A DNA stretch of 10,330 bases from contig JALZUX010000011.1 of the NCBI GenBank assembly GCA_023301405.1, positions 1 to 10,330 on the forward strand. The letters run 5' to 3'. Of this stretch, positions 1 to 6,961 are shown piece by piece (the stretch's first letter is position 1; each line of letters starts with the position of its first letter). Both the position numbers and the translations under genes were made by a program. This DNA comes from Granulosicoccaceae bacterium. Lineage in GTDB: Bacteria; Pseudomonadota; Gammaproteobacteria; Granulosicoccales; Granulosicoccaceae. Under the pieces are notes generated by a model, which worked only from the letters and a program-made list of their open reading frames with translations, had not been told where the DNA came from and did no database searches.

Positions 1-990
1 GCAAGTGCAGGTACTGAGTACACGCTGCATATTGATAATGCCGGTGATAGTTCTTACCCAAAAGGGTGGGAGAACTATCAGGTAGTGGCTTCTTATGATC
101 GCGATGATTGGTTTCGACTTCCCACTAGCTATAAAAACGGTCAGTTGGTGTTTAACGTTAAATCTGAAAGTGATGTCGTCTGGTTTGCCTATTTCGCACC
201 GTATTCTATGGATCAGCATCAACGATTGATTGCAAAAACGGCAATGGCCGCAAACGTTTCTGTTGAAACATTAGGGTCCACTATTGACGGACGCAGTATT
301 GATTTACTTCGTATAGGTAATCCACAGTCACGCTTTAAAATATGGGCTATAGCTCGACAACACCCGGGTGAAACCATGGCACAATGGTGGATGGAGGGTT
401 ATCTTTCCCGACTGACTGATGCCAATCAGTCCATTACCCGTGAACTATTAAAGCATGCCGTTTTTTACGTTGTCCCGAATATGAATCCAGATGGGAGCGT
501 ACGCGGTTACCTACGTACAAATGCTGTTGGCGTTAATTTGAATCGTGAGTGGAACTCTCCGTCTCTTGACCGTTCACCAGAGGTGTATTACGTGCGGCAG
601 AAAATGCATGAGGTCGGGGTAGATTTCTGCCTTGACGTTCACGGTGACGAAGCACTGCCGTATAATTTTGTAGCTGGCACAGAGGGGATCAAATCGTGGA
701 GTCCGGAACGTTTAGCACTACAAAATAAGTTTAAAAATAATTTGCAAGCTCTTAACCCTGATTTTCAAACGATTGTTGGCTACCCGGTGACACCGGCTGG
801 TGCCGCAAACTATGGTATCTGTGGTAATTACATCGCAGAGAATTTTAATTGCCCTTCGATGACCCTTGAAATGCCTTTTAAAGATTCTGTAGATACCCCT
901 AATGCCCATCGAGGATGGTCAGCGCGTCGGTCGGCGCTGCTGGGTGAATCTTGTCTTGATGGCGTATATTCAATACTTGGTGATCTATAA
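1..990 (+). CDS. M14 zinc carboxypeptidase, cytosolic CCP-like (5' end missing)
   Basis: The reading frame is open from the first base, so the gene starts upstream; 329 residues are visible. Visible residues up to about 70 form a beta-rich N-terminal domain as in the M14_N domain of cytosolic carboxypeptidases. The peptidase domain follows. Zinc ligands are seen in RQHPGET (H121, E124) and DVHGDE (H214). The substrate-binding arginine is in NLNREW (R182) and the catalytic glutamate in TLEMPFKD (E290). NPDGSVRGYLRTN is also typical. The family removes C-terminal amino acids; eukaryotic relatives trim glutamate from tubulin, while the substrate of bacterial members is unsettled. If the protein resembles the Pseudomonas CCP in length, roughly 45 N-terminal residues are missing. 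No signal peptide can be judged. A 6-bp hairpin at 1005-1024 follows the stop but lacks a T-run. The M14 assignment is secure; the subfamily is inferred. Confidence 0.9.
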   Translation, partial: ASAGTEYTLHIDNAGDSSYPKGWENYQVVASYDRDDWFRLPTSYKNGQLVFNVKSESDVVWFAYFAPYSMDQHQRLIAKTAMAANVSVETLGSTIDGRSIDLLRIGNPQSRFKIWAIARQHPGETMAQWWMEGYLSRLTDANQSITRELLKHAVFYVVPNMNPDGSVRGYLRTNAVGVNLNREWNSPSLDRSPEVYYVRQKMHEVGVDFCLDVHGDEALPYNFVAGTEGIKSWSPERLALQNKFKNNLQALNPDFQTIVGYPVTPAGAANYGICGNYIAENFNCPSMTLEMPFKDSVDTPNAHRGWSARRSALLGESCLDGVYSILGDL

Positions 991-1110
991 ATCTAAATTG
1001 CCAGTCACGACTTTCAATTCGTGAGTGTTCAAATACGCGTGTATGTTGCACGAGAACAGCAACACGTCTTCATTGATTAACCAGGCACGACGGACGCACC
1101 ATAAGCAGTC

Positions 1111-1133
1111 AAAAAAACCCTATATTTGTAGGG
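1111..1133 (-). terminator. Rho-independent terminator of ybaK
   Basis: Read on the minus strand, the sequence is CCCTA, a 6-nt loop, TAGGG and then seven T. The hairpin spans 1118-1133 and the T-run is 1117-1111. It lies 64 nt after the ybaK stop, in the right orientation. The 5-bp stem is short, so it may be modest in strength. On the plus strand no T-run follows, so it would not stop M14 gene transcription well. Confidence 0.55.
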
Positions 1134-1196
1134 CTAAAATGGTTGAGTTCTACAAAATTAAGTTGAATAGGTACGTCTGTGATTGGGTCATGCAGG

Positions 1197-1676
1197 CTAT
1201 GTAGTTTTTGAAATATCGGCAAAGCGCCCCGCGATCAGCGCAATCAGATCATTTGGATTTATTTCCAGTTGCACGCCGCGTTTGCCACCGCTGATAAATA
1301 GTGTGTCGAAAGATCTGGCGCTGCTGTCTATCAAAGTGGGCAGCAATTGCCGCTGCCCTATCGGGCTGATCCCACCTACAACATAGCCTGTTGATTTTTG
1401 TGCCTGGCCAGGATCTGCCATCACCGCCTTTCGACCCTTCATTTCACTGGCCAGTTTTTTTAGATCAAGTTGATCTGAAACCGCGACTAGTGCAACTACC
1501 GGTTTACGATGATCACCATCAAGAATTGAAATCAGGGTTTTAAAAACACGCGAAGTGTCTTGTTTCAATGCATTTGCTGCTGCTTCACCATAATTTTTGG
1601 AGTCGTCGGAGGGTTGATATTCACGTATTTGATACGGGATTTTCATTTTATCCAATAGTTTTATTGCCGGGGTCAT
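1197..1676 (-). CDS. ybaK: Cys-tRNA(Pro) deacylase YbaK/EbsC
   Basis: The protein hydrolyses Cys-tRNA(Pro) made by mistake by prolyl-tRNA synthetase; it is a free-standing cytoplasmic trans-editing factor. The 159-residue length equals that of E. coli YbaK. It reads closely along the family: N-terminal MTPAIKLLDKMKIPY, QLDLKKLASEMKGRKA, MADPGQAQKSTGYVVGGISP, LPTLID, and SGGKRGVQLEINPNDL. The conserved lysine of the family is expected in the VFKTL segment. I chose ATG at 1676 because family members begin with MTPA; an upstream in-frame TTG at 1691 would add five atypical residues. No strong Shine-Dalgarno is seen. A weak TATTAT element lies on the minus strand at 1727-1722. The gene stands alone, with a terminator at 1111-1133. 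Confidence 0.95.
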   Translation of the reverse strand: MTPAIKLLDKMKIPYQIREYQPSDDSKNYGEAAANALKQDTSRVFKTLISILDGDHRKPVVALVAVSDQLDLKKLASEMKGRKAVMADPGQAQKSTGYVVGGISPIGQRQLLPTLIDSSARSFDTLFISGGKRGVQLEINPNDLIALIAGRFADISKTT

Positions 1677-1738
1677 AAGTGTCCATTGCAATTGACGGCA
1701 GACGAGGTGGGTGATTTTGGCATAATAGAAGCCATTGA

Positions 1739-1935
1739 GCTGGTTTGTTGGTGGCCATTTTTGTTATCTTGGACTATCCGCAAGCGCACTCAACTTATAA
1801 GATCACTGCAGAAGTGTTACGTGTGGATCTCTCGAATTCATAATTGGGGGGTACGTCACATTTAGTAGCGTTATTGGCATTCGAAAATAGGCGCCTGTCA
1901 GCGTATATTGGGCAAAATTCGCAGATTATTCATGC
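1739..1935 (+). pseudogene. Decayed DUF971-like gene relic
   Basis: No intact gene spans 1677-1989, but two fragments look coding. In the frame of 1739-1843 the translation includes VILDYPQAHSTYK and then ITAEVLRVDLSNS, followed by a stop. This resembles the DUF971 segment in which a D/G-rich turn is followed by a Y/F-x-L-x-A-E-x-LRV-x-SPS pattern. In another frame, from about 1845, GGYVTFSSVIGIRK, a TAG stop (1888) and APVSVYWAKFAD resemble the later DUF971 segment with its I-x-x-IEPVG-x-YA core and F-x-D. The two pieces lie in the correct order but are about seven codons closer than in the family and out of frame with each other. That is the pattern of a gene broken by stops, a frameshift and a deletion. 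DUF971 proteins are small and sometimes linked to Fe-S metabolism. The match is from memory of the family pattern, so confidence is limited. Confidence 0.4.
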
Positions 1936-1989
1936 AGGCAATGGACTGACTTAGCCTCCATTGTAATTACTTTGCTATTTCGGGGATCT

Positions 1990-3462
1990 ATGTCAGTTTT
2001 TTTCAGCAATCACATTATCGCTATGTGCTGCCTGTTTTTTTTGGTGACTTACAGGGCGTATGCAGCACCGGCGTTAGAAAACAATGCATCAGGTTCAGAG
2101 ATCGTGTCTGAGCAAACGCGCGAGATCCGTGTCACCAACGGCGAAATGATCAACCCTCAACAGTACCCTTTTTTGACTGCCGTATTATCTGGCCGTAAGG
2201 CTCTGGTGCAAATTGATTCTGTTGACGCTAATGGTGTTTTTTTCGCTGGAGCTGAACCTCTCCCATTTAGCGGTCAGATCTCAGAGTGTGGTTTAGCATT
2301 GGAGCCTTGTGTCGGGACAACCAGTATGGTTTGCTCAATTGTTGTTGATTTCTCTCCTGCAAATATGCCCACTATCAGTCCTGCGCAGCAGTTAGAGAAT
2401 TGCAGGCTTGGTGGTGGTGTGGGAGCGATTTTCAGGACCGGTACCGCAGGAGGCAGCTTTGACTTACAGGGAATTCGTCCGTCCATTCCGGCGGTATACC
2501 TAAGTGACTTTGAAAGCACACAGAAACTACTTAACGCTTTGATGCAAAGTCTTGACGTGAATGTAAACATAACCCCGTCTGTGCCAGATGTCATCCTATG
2601 TGGCGGTACTTACCTTGGTGGCCAATGGGTGCTGACAGCTGCCCATTGCGTTACCGACGACTTCGGCGGCAGCCTTCGAACAATTGAACCCTCTGAACTT
2701 CTTGTAAACGTTGCTGCCCATAGCCTCGCCGGTGAAAAAGAGTTTGCACAGCGGGTGGTAGAAATTGTGACGAATAACTATCACACCAATGGTGCGTGGG
2801 GGGTGAATGACTATGCGTTGCTTCGCCTTGCTGAACTACCTCAACGAGGCGAGTCGGTGCCACTGATTTCAAGTGATGAGCTCACCAGTCTTGCGGCAGC
2901 AGCGGCGCCGGCACTAGTGTTAGGTTGGGGTAGCACCGAGGTCAGAGATCCACTGGAACCCATTGGGTTTGCTTCAACACGGGTAAGTAATTTTCCTTTG
3001 ATCGCGACATTGGCACTTCATACGGTAGAATCATGCCGGACCTTGTGGCACGAGTTTTTTGGACTAAATAGTTTGGATGCCATAGGTCTGTCAATTAACC
3101 AAAGTCATGTGTGCGCCTCTAACGTTGAGTTTCAGCGCGACACTTGTCAAGGCGACAGCGGCGGACCCTTACTGGTGAGCAGCGAAGGTAAGTTAAAACT
3201 AGCAGGAATCACTAACTTCGGTTTAGGCTGTGGCAGCACAAATAGCGTGCCTGGAGTCTATGCAAGCGTGCCCTCATTTAGTCAATGGATTGAAAACGTT
3301 ACCGGCTTAACGCCAACGGATAATCGGGATCGTTTAGGAACTCCTGTGTCCACTGCTAACCAGGCACCGACTATCCAATTTGGTGGTTCGGGAATGTTTC
3401 AACCCTCTGCTGTAGCGACTATATTTGCGTTAGCAGTGTTTAGAAGGCGTCGCAGGAGATAA
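1990..3462 (+). CDS. Secreted trypsin-like (S1) protease with inserted PA domain and GlyGly-CTERM tail
   Basis: This 490-residue precursor begins with a signal peptide (about residues 1-25, ending ...YRAYA before APAL). A propeptide ends at R47; cleavage there would free V48-T-N-G, the counterpart of the trypsin IVGG terminus. The catalytic triad is H219 in TAAHC, D274 in NDYALL and S390 in GDSGGP. D384, six residues before the serine, and PGVY near the end indicate trypsin-like Arg/Lys specificity. Between the first strand (YPFLTAV) and CGGTYLGGQWVLTAAHC lies an extra module at about residues 69-190. It reads as a PA domain: SECGLALEPC, LENCRLGGGVGAIFR and IPAVYLS. After the protease domain come a linker of about 25 residues, GGSG, a hydrophobic helix and six arginines, the GlyGly-CTERM signal cut by rhombosortase in type II secreted proteins. 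ATG 1990 is preferred over in-frame TTG 1972 because it opens the signal peptide; GGGG lies just upstream. Confidence 0.93.
   Translation: MSVFFSNHIIAMCCLFFLVTYRAYAAPALENNASGSEIVSEQTREIRVTNGEMINPQQYPFLTAVLSGRKALVQIDSVDANGVFFAGAEPLPFSGQISECGLALEPCVGTTSMVCSIVVDFSPANMPTISPAQQLENCRLGGGVGAIFRTGTAGGSFDLQGIRPSIPAVYLSDFESTQKLLNALMQSLDVNVNITPSVPDVILCGGTYLGGQWVLTAAHCVTDDFGGSLRTIEPSELLVNVAAHSLAGEKEFAQRVVEIVTNNYHTNGAWGVNDYALLRLAELPQRGESVPLISSDELTSLAAAAAPALVLGWGSTEVRDPLEPIGFASTRVSNFPLIATLALHTVESCRTLWHEFFGLNSLDAIGLSINQSHVCASNVEFQRDTCQGDSGGPLLVSSEGKLKLAGITNFGLGCGSTNSVPGVYASVPSFSQWIENVTGLTPTDNRDRLGTPVSTANQAPTIQFGGSGMFQPSAVATIFALAVFRRRRRR
3454..3458 (+). promoter_or_regulatory. Shine-Dalgarno site of the lipoprotein gene
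   Basis: A perfect AGGAG lies within the final arginine codons of the protease gene, five nucleotides before ATG 3464. It fixes that start and shows the lipoprotein is translated from the same message as the protease, without needing a separate promoter. Confidence 0.75.
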
Positions 3463-3463
3463 A

Positions 3464-3847
3464 ATGTTGCATGCTAGAATGTTAGTGTTGGTGGCGTTTG
3501 TCGTTACAGCTTGTAGCGGTGAAGGTGGAACCCCAAATAACGTAGCAACAACGGGTTCTTCTTCGGTGTTGGCTGCCGCAGCTGTACCATCTGAAAAGCT
3601 AGATGCGCAATACGTTAACGGTAAGGTGATAGCCCGTGTGATTAGCAATGGCTGTACACGCGCTGATCAGTTTTCGATCAGCCATCAAATCAATAAAAAT
3701 AGTTGTGTGCTGAATGTTAACCGTGATGCCCCTGATTTGTGTAAACGGGCTTCATTTGTAAGTCAGATTGAAATCGACTGGCCAATGCTTGAAGAATGCC
3801 AGAGTCGGGAAATAGACTTTGCTAATCCTTCCCTGTCAGCGGACTAA
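3464..3847 (+). CDS. Small lipoprotein with four cysteines, coupled to the S1 protease
   Basis: I do not recognise a named family. The 127-residue protein starts with a lipoprotein signal peptide ending in VVTAC, so lipidation at C17 and an envelope location are likely. A low-complexity Ser/Ala/Thr/Gly linker (residues 18-45) leads to a compact C-terminal part with C64, C81, C93 and C112, enough for two disulfides. Key segments are NGCTRADQF, CVLNVNRDAPDLCKRA and IEIDWPMLEEC. The start lies one nucleotide after the protease stop and follows a perfect AGGAG, so the two genes almost certainly form one operon. That suggests, without proving, a shared job such as folding, holding or inhibiting the protease in the periplasm. 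An internal ATG (M6) could also serve. The 14-nt gap to the convergent esterase gene holds no clear terminator. Confidence 0.85.
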   Translation: MLHARMLVLVAFVVTACSGEGGTPNNVATTGSSSVLAAAAVPSEKLDAQYVNGKVIARVISNGCTRADQFSISHQINKNSCVLNVNRDAPDLCKRASFVSQIEIDWPMLEECQSREIDFANPSLSAD

Positions 3848-3861
3848 CGGTGGCAAACCAT

Positions 3862-4539
3862 TTAAGCTTGGATAGCAGATTTAAGCCACTTGGCGATATC
3901 CTGTATTTCTTCAATACTTAAGGAGTGGCCCATCGCGTAGCTCTGCCATTGAATTTTGTAGTTCAGTTTTTCCAAAATATCTTTGCTTGCCTGTGCGTAC
4001 CGAATAGCGATTACATCATCCTGTAGTCCATGCGCCATAAAAAAAGCAGTATTTTGATTAGCAGGTGTCCGCTCAGCTTTGAGTGATTCGGCAAGTGGTA
4101 AATAGGTAGACAATGCCATTACTCCGGCCAAAGTTTGCGAGTGTCTGGTGCCCGTGTGCAAGGCAATAGCGCCGCCCTGAGAAAACCCAGCCAGCACTAT
4201 GTGGTCGGTGTTGATACCACGACTGTTTTCACGTTTGATTAAATTCTCGACCAGAGTGCGTGATTTTTCTGTGCCTTTAGCGTCTTGTTCGCGCTGATCG
4301 AAATCGAGCGAAGTGATGTCATACCAGGCGCGCATCTGCATGCCACCGTTTATGGTCACCGCCCGCATAGGGGCATGAGGAAAAATAAACCGGTAGTTTG
4401 AAACCCCAAGCTTTTCAAGCTCGGCGACCACAGGTACGAAATCGTTACCATCAGCACCCAGGCCGTGTAGCCAGATGACTGAATGTGTGGCAACCGCGTT
4501 TCCGATGGTTACTTCTACTCCGTCAAATTGTTCGGTCAT
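3862..4539 (-). CDS. Phospholipase/carboxylesterase family alpha/beta hydrolase
   Basis: The 225-residue cytoplasmic-type protein has no signal peptide. It belongs to the family of Pseudomonas fluorescens carboxylesterase II and acyl-protein thioesterases, which hydrolyse short acyl esters, lysophospholipids or S-acyl groups; the natural substrate cannot be read from sequence. Seen are the oxyanion-hole segment VIWLHGLGADGNDF, the FPHAPMRAVTINGG block and RAWYDI, typical of the family. The nucleophile elbow is GFSQGGA. The acid is in HGLQDDVI and the base in AMGHSLS. Length is close to the usual 215-225. ATG 4539 was preferred to the in-frame GTG one codon upstream. The gene converges with the protease-lipoprotein unit and seems to be transcribed alone. 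Confidence 0.93.
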   Translation of the reverse strand: MTEQFDGVEVTIGNAVATHSVIWLHGLGADGNDFVPVVAELEKLGVSNYRFIFPHAPMRAVTINGGMQMRAWYDITSLDFDQREQDAKGTEKSRTLVENLIKRENSRGINTDHIVLAGFSQGGAIALHTGTRHSQTLAGVMALSTYLPLAESLKAERTPANQNTAFFMAHGLQDDVIAIRYAQASKDILEKLNYKIQWQSYAMGHSLSIEEIQDIAKWLKSAIQA

Positions 4540-4565
4540 CACTGTTCGCTCTAAAGGGTTGGGAA

Positions 4566-4594
4566 AGTTTATCAGTGTCGGTGTTGGTCGTCAG
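4566..4594 (-). promoter_or_regulatory. Possible sigma-70 promoter of the carboxylesterase gene
   Basis: On the minus strand a -35 like CTGACG (4594-4589) and a -10 like TAAACT (4571-4566) are separated by 17 nt; each matches four of six consensus positions. The predicted transcript start near 4558 gives a leader of about 19 nt. Confidence 0.35.
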
Positions 4595-4907
4595 CCGATT
4601 TCGTGTTCAGTCGACAGTGGTTTCTTATTAATCACGGGATTCGCTACGCCGCAGATAGAATGCAAACCACGCACTTGATCCAGTGAGAATTGCCGTCACC
4701 ACGTGGCGAACACAGTCAGGCCGGAACTCAGTCGAGATGTGAGGCGGCAAGTTGCCATAGATTAAGCTCGTTTGATGGTGAAATGACAGAGTGCAGTTTT
4801 TAGACTGGCACTTGAATTTCAGGGTTGCGACGATAACCATAGGCGCTGGTATCTCATGCGCCCGTCGCTCGGTGAGTTATGGGGGTTAAGGTCCATCGAA
4901 GGCAGCC
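4595..4907. other. Stretch without a convincing gene
   Basis: Reading frames here are short and do not resemble known proteins on either strand. In many gammaproteobacteria the frataxin gene cyaY lies at this spot, divergent from lptM. I looked for its acidic N-terminal helix and its conserved GSKIVIN/WLA region and saw nothing like them, not even a fragment. An 8-bp palindrome CCACGTGG sits at 4699-4706 with no evident role. Confidence 0.4.
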
Positions 4908-4916
4908 TGTTATACT
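4908..4916 (+). promoter_or_regulatory. Extended -10 promoter of lptM-lysA
   Basis: TGtTATACT is a good extended -10 element (TG at 4908-4909, TATACT at 4911-4916). The -35 region is poor, as is common for this promoter type. The predicted start near 4923 leaves a leader of about 22 nt before the lptM start at 4946. Confidence 0.5.
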
Positions 4917-4945
4917 GTGGGACGGTATGACTCTGAGTGATTAAA

Positions 4946-5251
4946 ATGGGTAACAGGTACATCGTTTTTTGGCCTTTGGCAGTGATGCTAAGCAGTAGCG
5001 GGTGCGGCTTTAAGTCTGATCTGTTTTTGCCGAATGAATTGGAATCTGCAGGCCAGTTCGATTCTAACGCCACAGAAACACTAAAGCAGCGTACATTAGA
5101 TACTTTGCAGGATCAGACGCCGGGTGGCGTTGAATTACAAATTGGTGGTGCCACTGAGGCTCTTACACCGGCCGATAGCGTACCGGTAGTTGTCGATCCG
5201 CTTAGCGCAGAAGAAATCAAAAAAAATCGAGATAAAAATAACCTTCCATGA
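4946..5251 (+). CDS. lptM: LPS translocon maturation lipoprotein LptM (YifL-like)
   Basis: This small outer-membrane lipoprotein assists oxidative maturation of the LptDE LPS translocon in E. coli. The sequence has a short lipoprotein signal peptide ending SSSGC (lipidated Cys20), directly followed by GFKSDLFLP. That matches the family hallmark CGxKGPLYxP, with S-D replacing the usual G-P. At 101 residues it is longer than E. coli LptM (67); the extra C-terminal part is polar and probably unstructured. ATG 4946 follows GAGTGA by five nucleotides and gives a proper signal peptide; a GTG at 4937 would add three residues. The last codons overlap the lysA start (ATGA). Position immediately before lysA is the usual context and supports the call. 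The diverged motif keeps the name slightly uncertain. Confidence 0.82.
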   Translation: MGNRYIVFWPLAVMLSSSGCGFKSDLFLPNELESAGQFDSNATETLKQRTLDTLQDQTPGGVELQIGGATEALTPADSVPVVVDPLSAEEIKKNRDKNNLP

Positions 5252-6495
5252 ACCATATACACCGTAACAATCGTGAATTATTTATTGAAGATGTGTCATG
5301 TCAGCAGATTAGTAAGGAGTACGGAACACCGGTATTTGCTTATTCACGTGCTGCTATAGAACAAGCATGGAAAGCTTTTGACAGTGCGCTTTCGGGGCGG
5401 CCACACCTGGTTTGCTACGCCATGAAAGCCAACTCCAATATCGCCATTATTAATATTCTGGCGCAGCTGGGTTCGGGCTTTGACATTGTCTCTGGTGGTG
5501 AACTTGAAAGAGTTCGTGCCGGTGGTGGTGATATGAGTAAGGTGGTGTTTTCCGGTGTTGGTAAAACCCGTGATGAAATGGCGCTGGCATTAGAGGCTAA
5601 AATTCACTGTTTTAATGTTGAATCACTCGGTGAAATAGAAGTACTTGCAGAAGTCGCTGCGGCACATGGTGTGCGGGCTGCAGTGTCGGTGCGGGTTAAT
5701 CCTGATGTCGACGCGAAAACGCACCCTTATATTTCCACTGGCTTACGTGATAATAAGTTTGGTATTTCAGTTGAAGAAGCCGAACAGGCTTACCGCCGAA
5801 TAGCAGATTTACCCAGCCTTGAAATTGTTGGTATGGATTGCCACATTGGCTCGCAGTTGACTGAAATATCGCCCTACCGTGATGCCTTAAGACACTTGCT
5901 GACACTGTGCGATAAATTGTCTGATCAAGGTATCGTATTGAATCACCTAGACTTAGGTGGTGGTCAGGGGATCAGGTACAAGGATGAGTCAACTCTTGAT
6001 CTAAATACCTGGGCCAGCGCCATGTATGAAGAAATAGGCACTCGAGATTTAGAAATCATAGTCGAGCCCGGTAGAAGCATTGTTGGTAATTCAGGTGTTT
6101 TGCTAACACAGGTTAATTACCTTAAGCACAGCGACGATAAAAATTTTGCGGTAATCGATGCGGCGATGAACGATTTGATACGGCCCGCGTTGTACAGTGC
6201 ATGGCAGGATATAGTACCCGTCTTTGACACTGGTGTTGCCACAAGGCTTTATGATGTGGTTGGGCCAATTTGCGAGTCGAGCGATTTTCTGGGTAAAGAT
6301 CGTGATCTTTCGCTTGCTACCGGTGACCTTCTAGCCGTGCTATCTGCGGGGGCTTACGGTTTTTGTATGAGTTCAAACTACAATACCCGTCCTCGTGCTG
6401 CAGAGGTGATCATTGATAAGTCCGAAATCCACCTTGTTCGCCAAAGAGAGCAGGTGCAAGACCTTTTCGCAGGCGAGTGTATTCTGCCGTCGTAA
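5248..6495 (+). CDS. lysA: Diaminopimelate decarboxylase
   Basis: LysA is the PLP enzyme that decarboxylates meso-diaminopimelate to L-lysine, the last step of the pathway, in the cytoplasm. The 415-residue length is normal. The alanine-racemase-fold barrel carries the PLP lysine K60 in CYAMKANSN, and H199 lies in DCHIGSQ. The phosphate-binding glycines are in LDLGGGQGI (237-239) and the EPGR loop is at 273-276. The second domain holds the substrate/catalytic segment GPICESSDFL (C342, E343) and AGAYGFCMSSNYN (Y370), completed from the partner subunit in the family dimer. The ATG overlaps the lptM stop in ATGA and has no good Shine-Dalgarno, so translation is probably coupled to lptM. The pathway partner dapF lies downstream but separated by 644 nt, farther than usual. 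Confidence 0.97.
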   Translation: MNHIHRNNRELFIEDVSCQQISKEYGTPVFAYSRAAIEQAWKAFDSALSGRPHLVCYAMKANSNIAIINILAQLGSGFDIVSGGELERVRAGGGDMSKVVFSGVGKTRDEMALALEAKIHCFNVESLGEIEVLAEVAAAHGVRAAVSVRVNPDVDAKTHPYISTGLRDNKFGISVEEAEQAYRRIADLPSLEIVGMDCHIGSQLTEISPYRDALRHLLTLCDKLSDQGIVLNHLDLGGGQGIRYKDESTLDLNTWASAMYEEIGTRDLEIIVEPGRSIVGNSGVLLTQVNYLKHSDDKNFAVIDAAMNDLIRPALYSAWQDIVPVFDTGVATRLYDVVGPICESSDFLGKDRDLSLATGDLLAVLSAGAYGFCMSSNYNTRPRAAEVIIDKSEIHLVRQREQVQDLFAGECILPS

Positions 6496-6512
6496 TTGAG
6501 TGTTAAGGATAG

Positions 6513-6748
6513 GTGGAGTCACATTTCCATGAATGGTTCTGAGCCCACCTAGCTTTACTTTGTCTAACTGCTGGTCCTATCAACGCCATCTCACGTGATG
6601 TTATCTTGTACGCACTGCGTTTATTTGTCCCGGTAGAGCACGAGCGGCTGCTCGAGAGCGGTGATCTACTGCGAGCGCGGTCTTTATTGCTATCAGGGGC
6701 AATCCCGATAAAGAAGAGCAACTACTCGCCTTAATCGATCAGAAGTAA
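6513..6748 (+). pseudogene. Small broken gene of unknown family
   Basis: From 6513 the frame reads VESHFHEWF, then TGA at 6540-6542, then stays open for about 60 codons. These include INAISRDVILYAL, PVEHERLLESGDLLRARSL and LLSGAIP. Just after AIP (about 6705) a one-base shift gives DKEEQLLALIDQK and a stop at 6746-6748. Restoring one C in the CCC run and changing TGA to TGG would yield one continuous protein of about 78 residues, mostly amphipathic helix and acidic/leucine-rich. The composition looks truly coding, unlike the antisense frame. Only two lesions suggest recent decay, or sequencing errors in a live gene. A possible AAGGA lies at 6505-6509, rather close to GTG 6513. I do not recognise the family. 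Confidence 0.42.
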
Positions 6749-6907
6749 CTGACTCGACATCTTACTTCTTGGTTCGACTCTCATACCGGGTGACCAAGTG
6801 CCCCTGCGTGCCCTTACTGACATTGTGTGGTTGTCAGCCAATCGTCTCCCTGCCTACGTTTTACCAAGACGGCCTGAGTTCGGTAACTGTTGCGGGAGTA
6901 ATAAAAG

Positions 6908-6924
6908 TTGACGCTGACCGTCAA
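6908..6924. repeat. Short inverted repeat TTGACG/CGTCAA
   Basis: TTGACG (6908-6913), a 5-nt loop CTGAC and CGTCAA (6919-6924) form a 6-bp hairpin in the lysA-dapF gap. No T-run follows, so it is not a normal terminator. It could be a protein-binding palindrome or chance. The surrounding stretch 6749-6960 holds nothing else I can support. Confidence 0.35.
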
Positions 6925-6961
6925 TTTATCCTGAAAATTTTCCAAAGTGAACTAGGGTTAG

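Noticed and set aside
1005..1024. 6-bp hairpin TCACGA/TCGTGA after the M14 gene
   Set aside because: No T-run follows, so it is not supported as a terminator.
1183..1386. Plus-strand frame overlapping ybaK
   Set aside because: It is antisense to the strongly recognisable ybaK coding sequence.
4628..4840. Minus-strand frame of about 70 codons in the cyaY position
   Set aside because: The translation lacks any frataxin feature and looks like random sequence; no ribosome site is seen.
6761..6790. GGTTCGACTC resembling a tRNA T-loop
   Set aside because: The flanking bases do not form a T-stem and no acceptor or anticodon arm is found around it.
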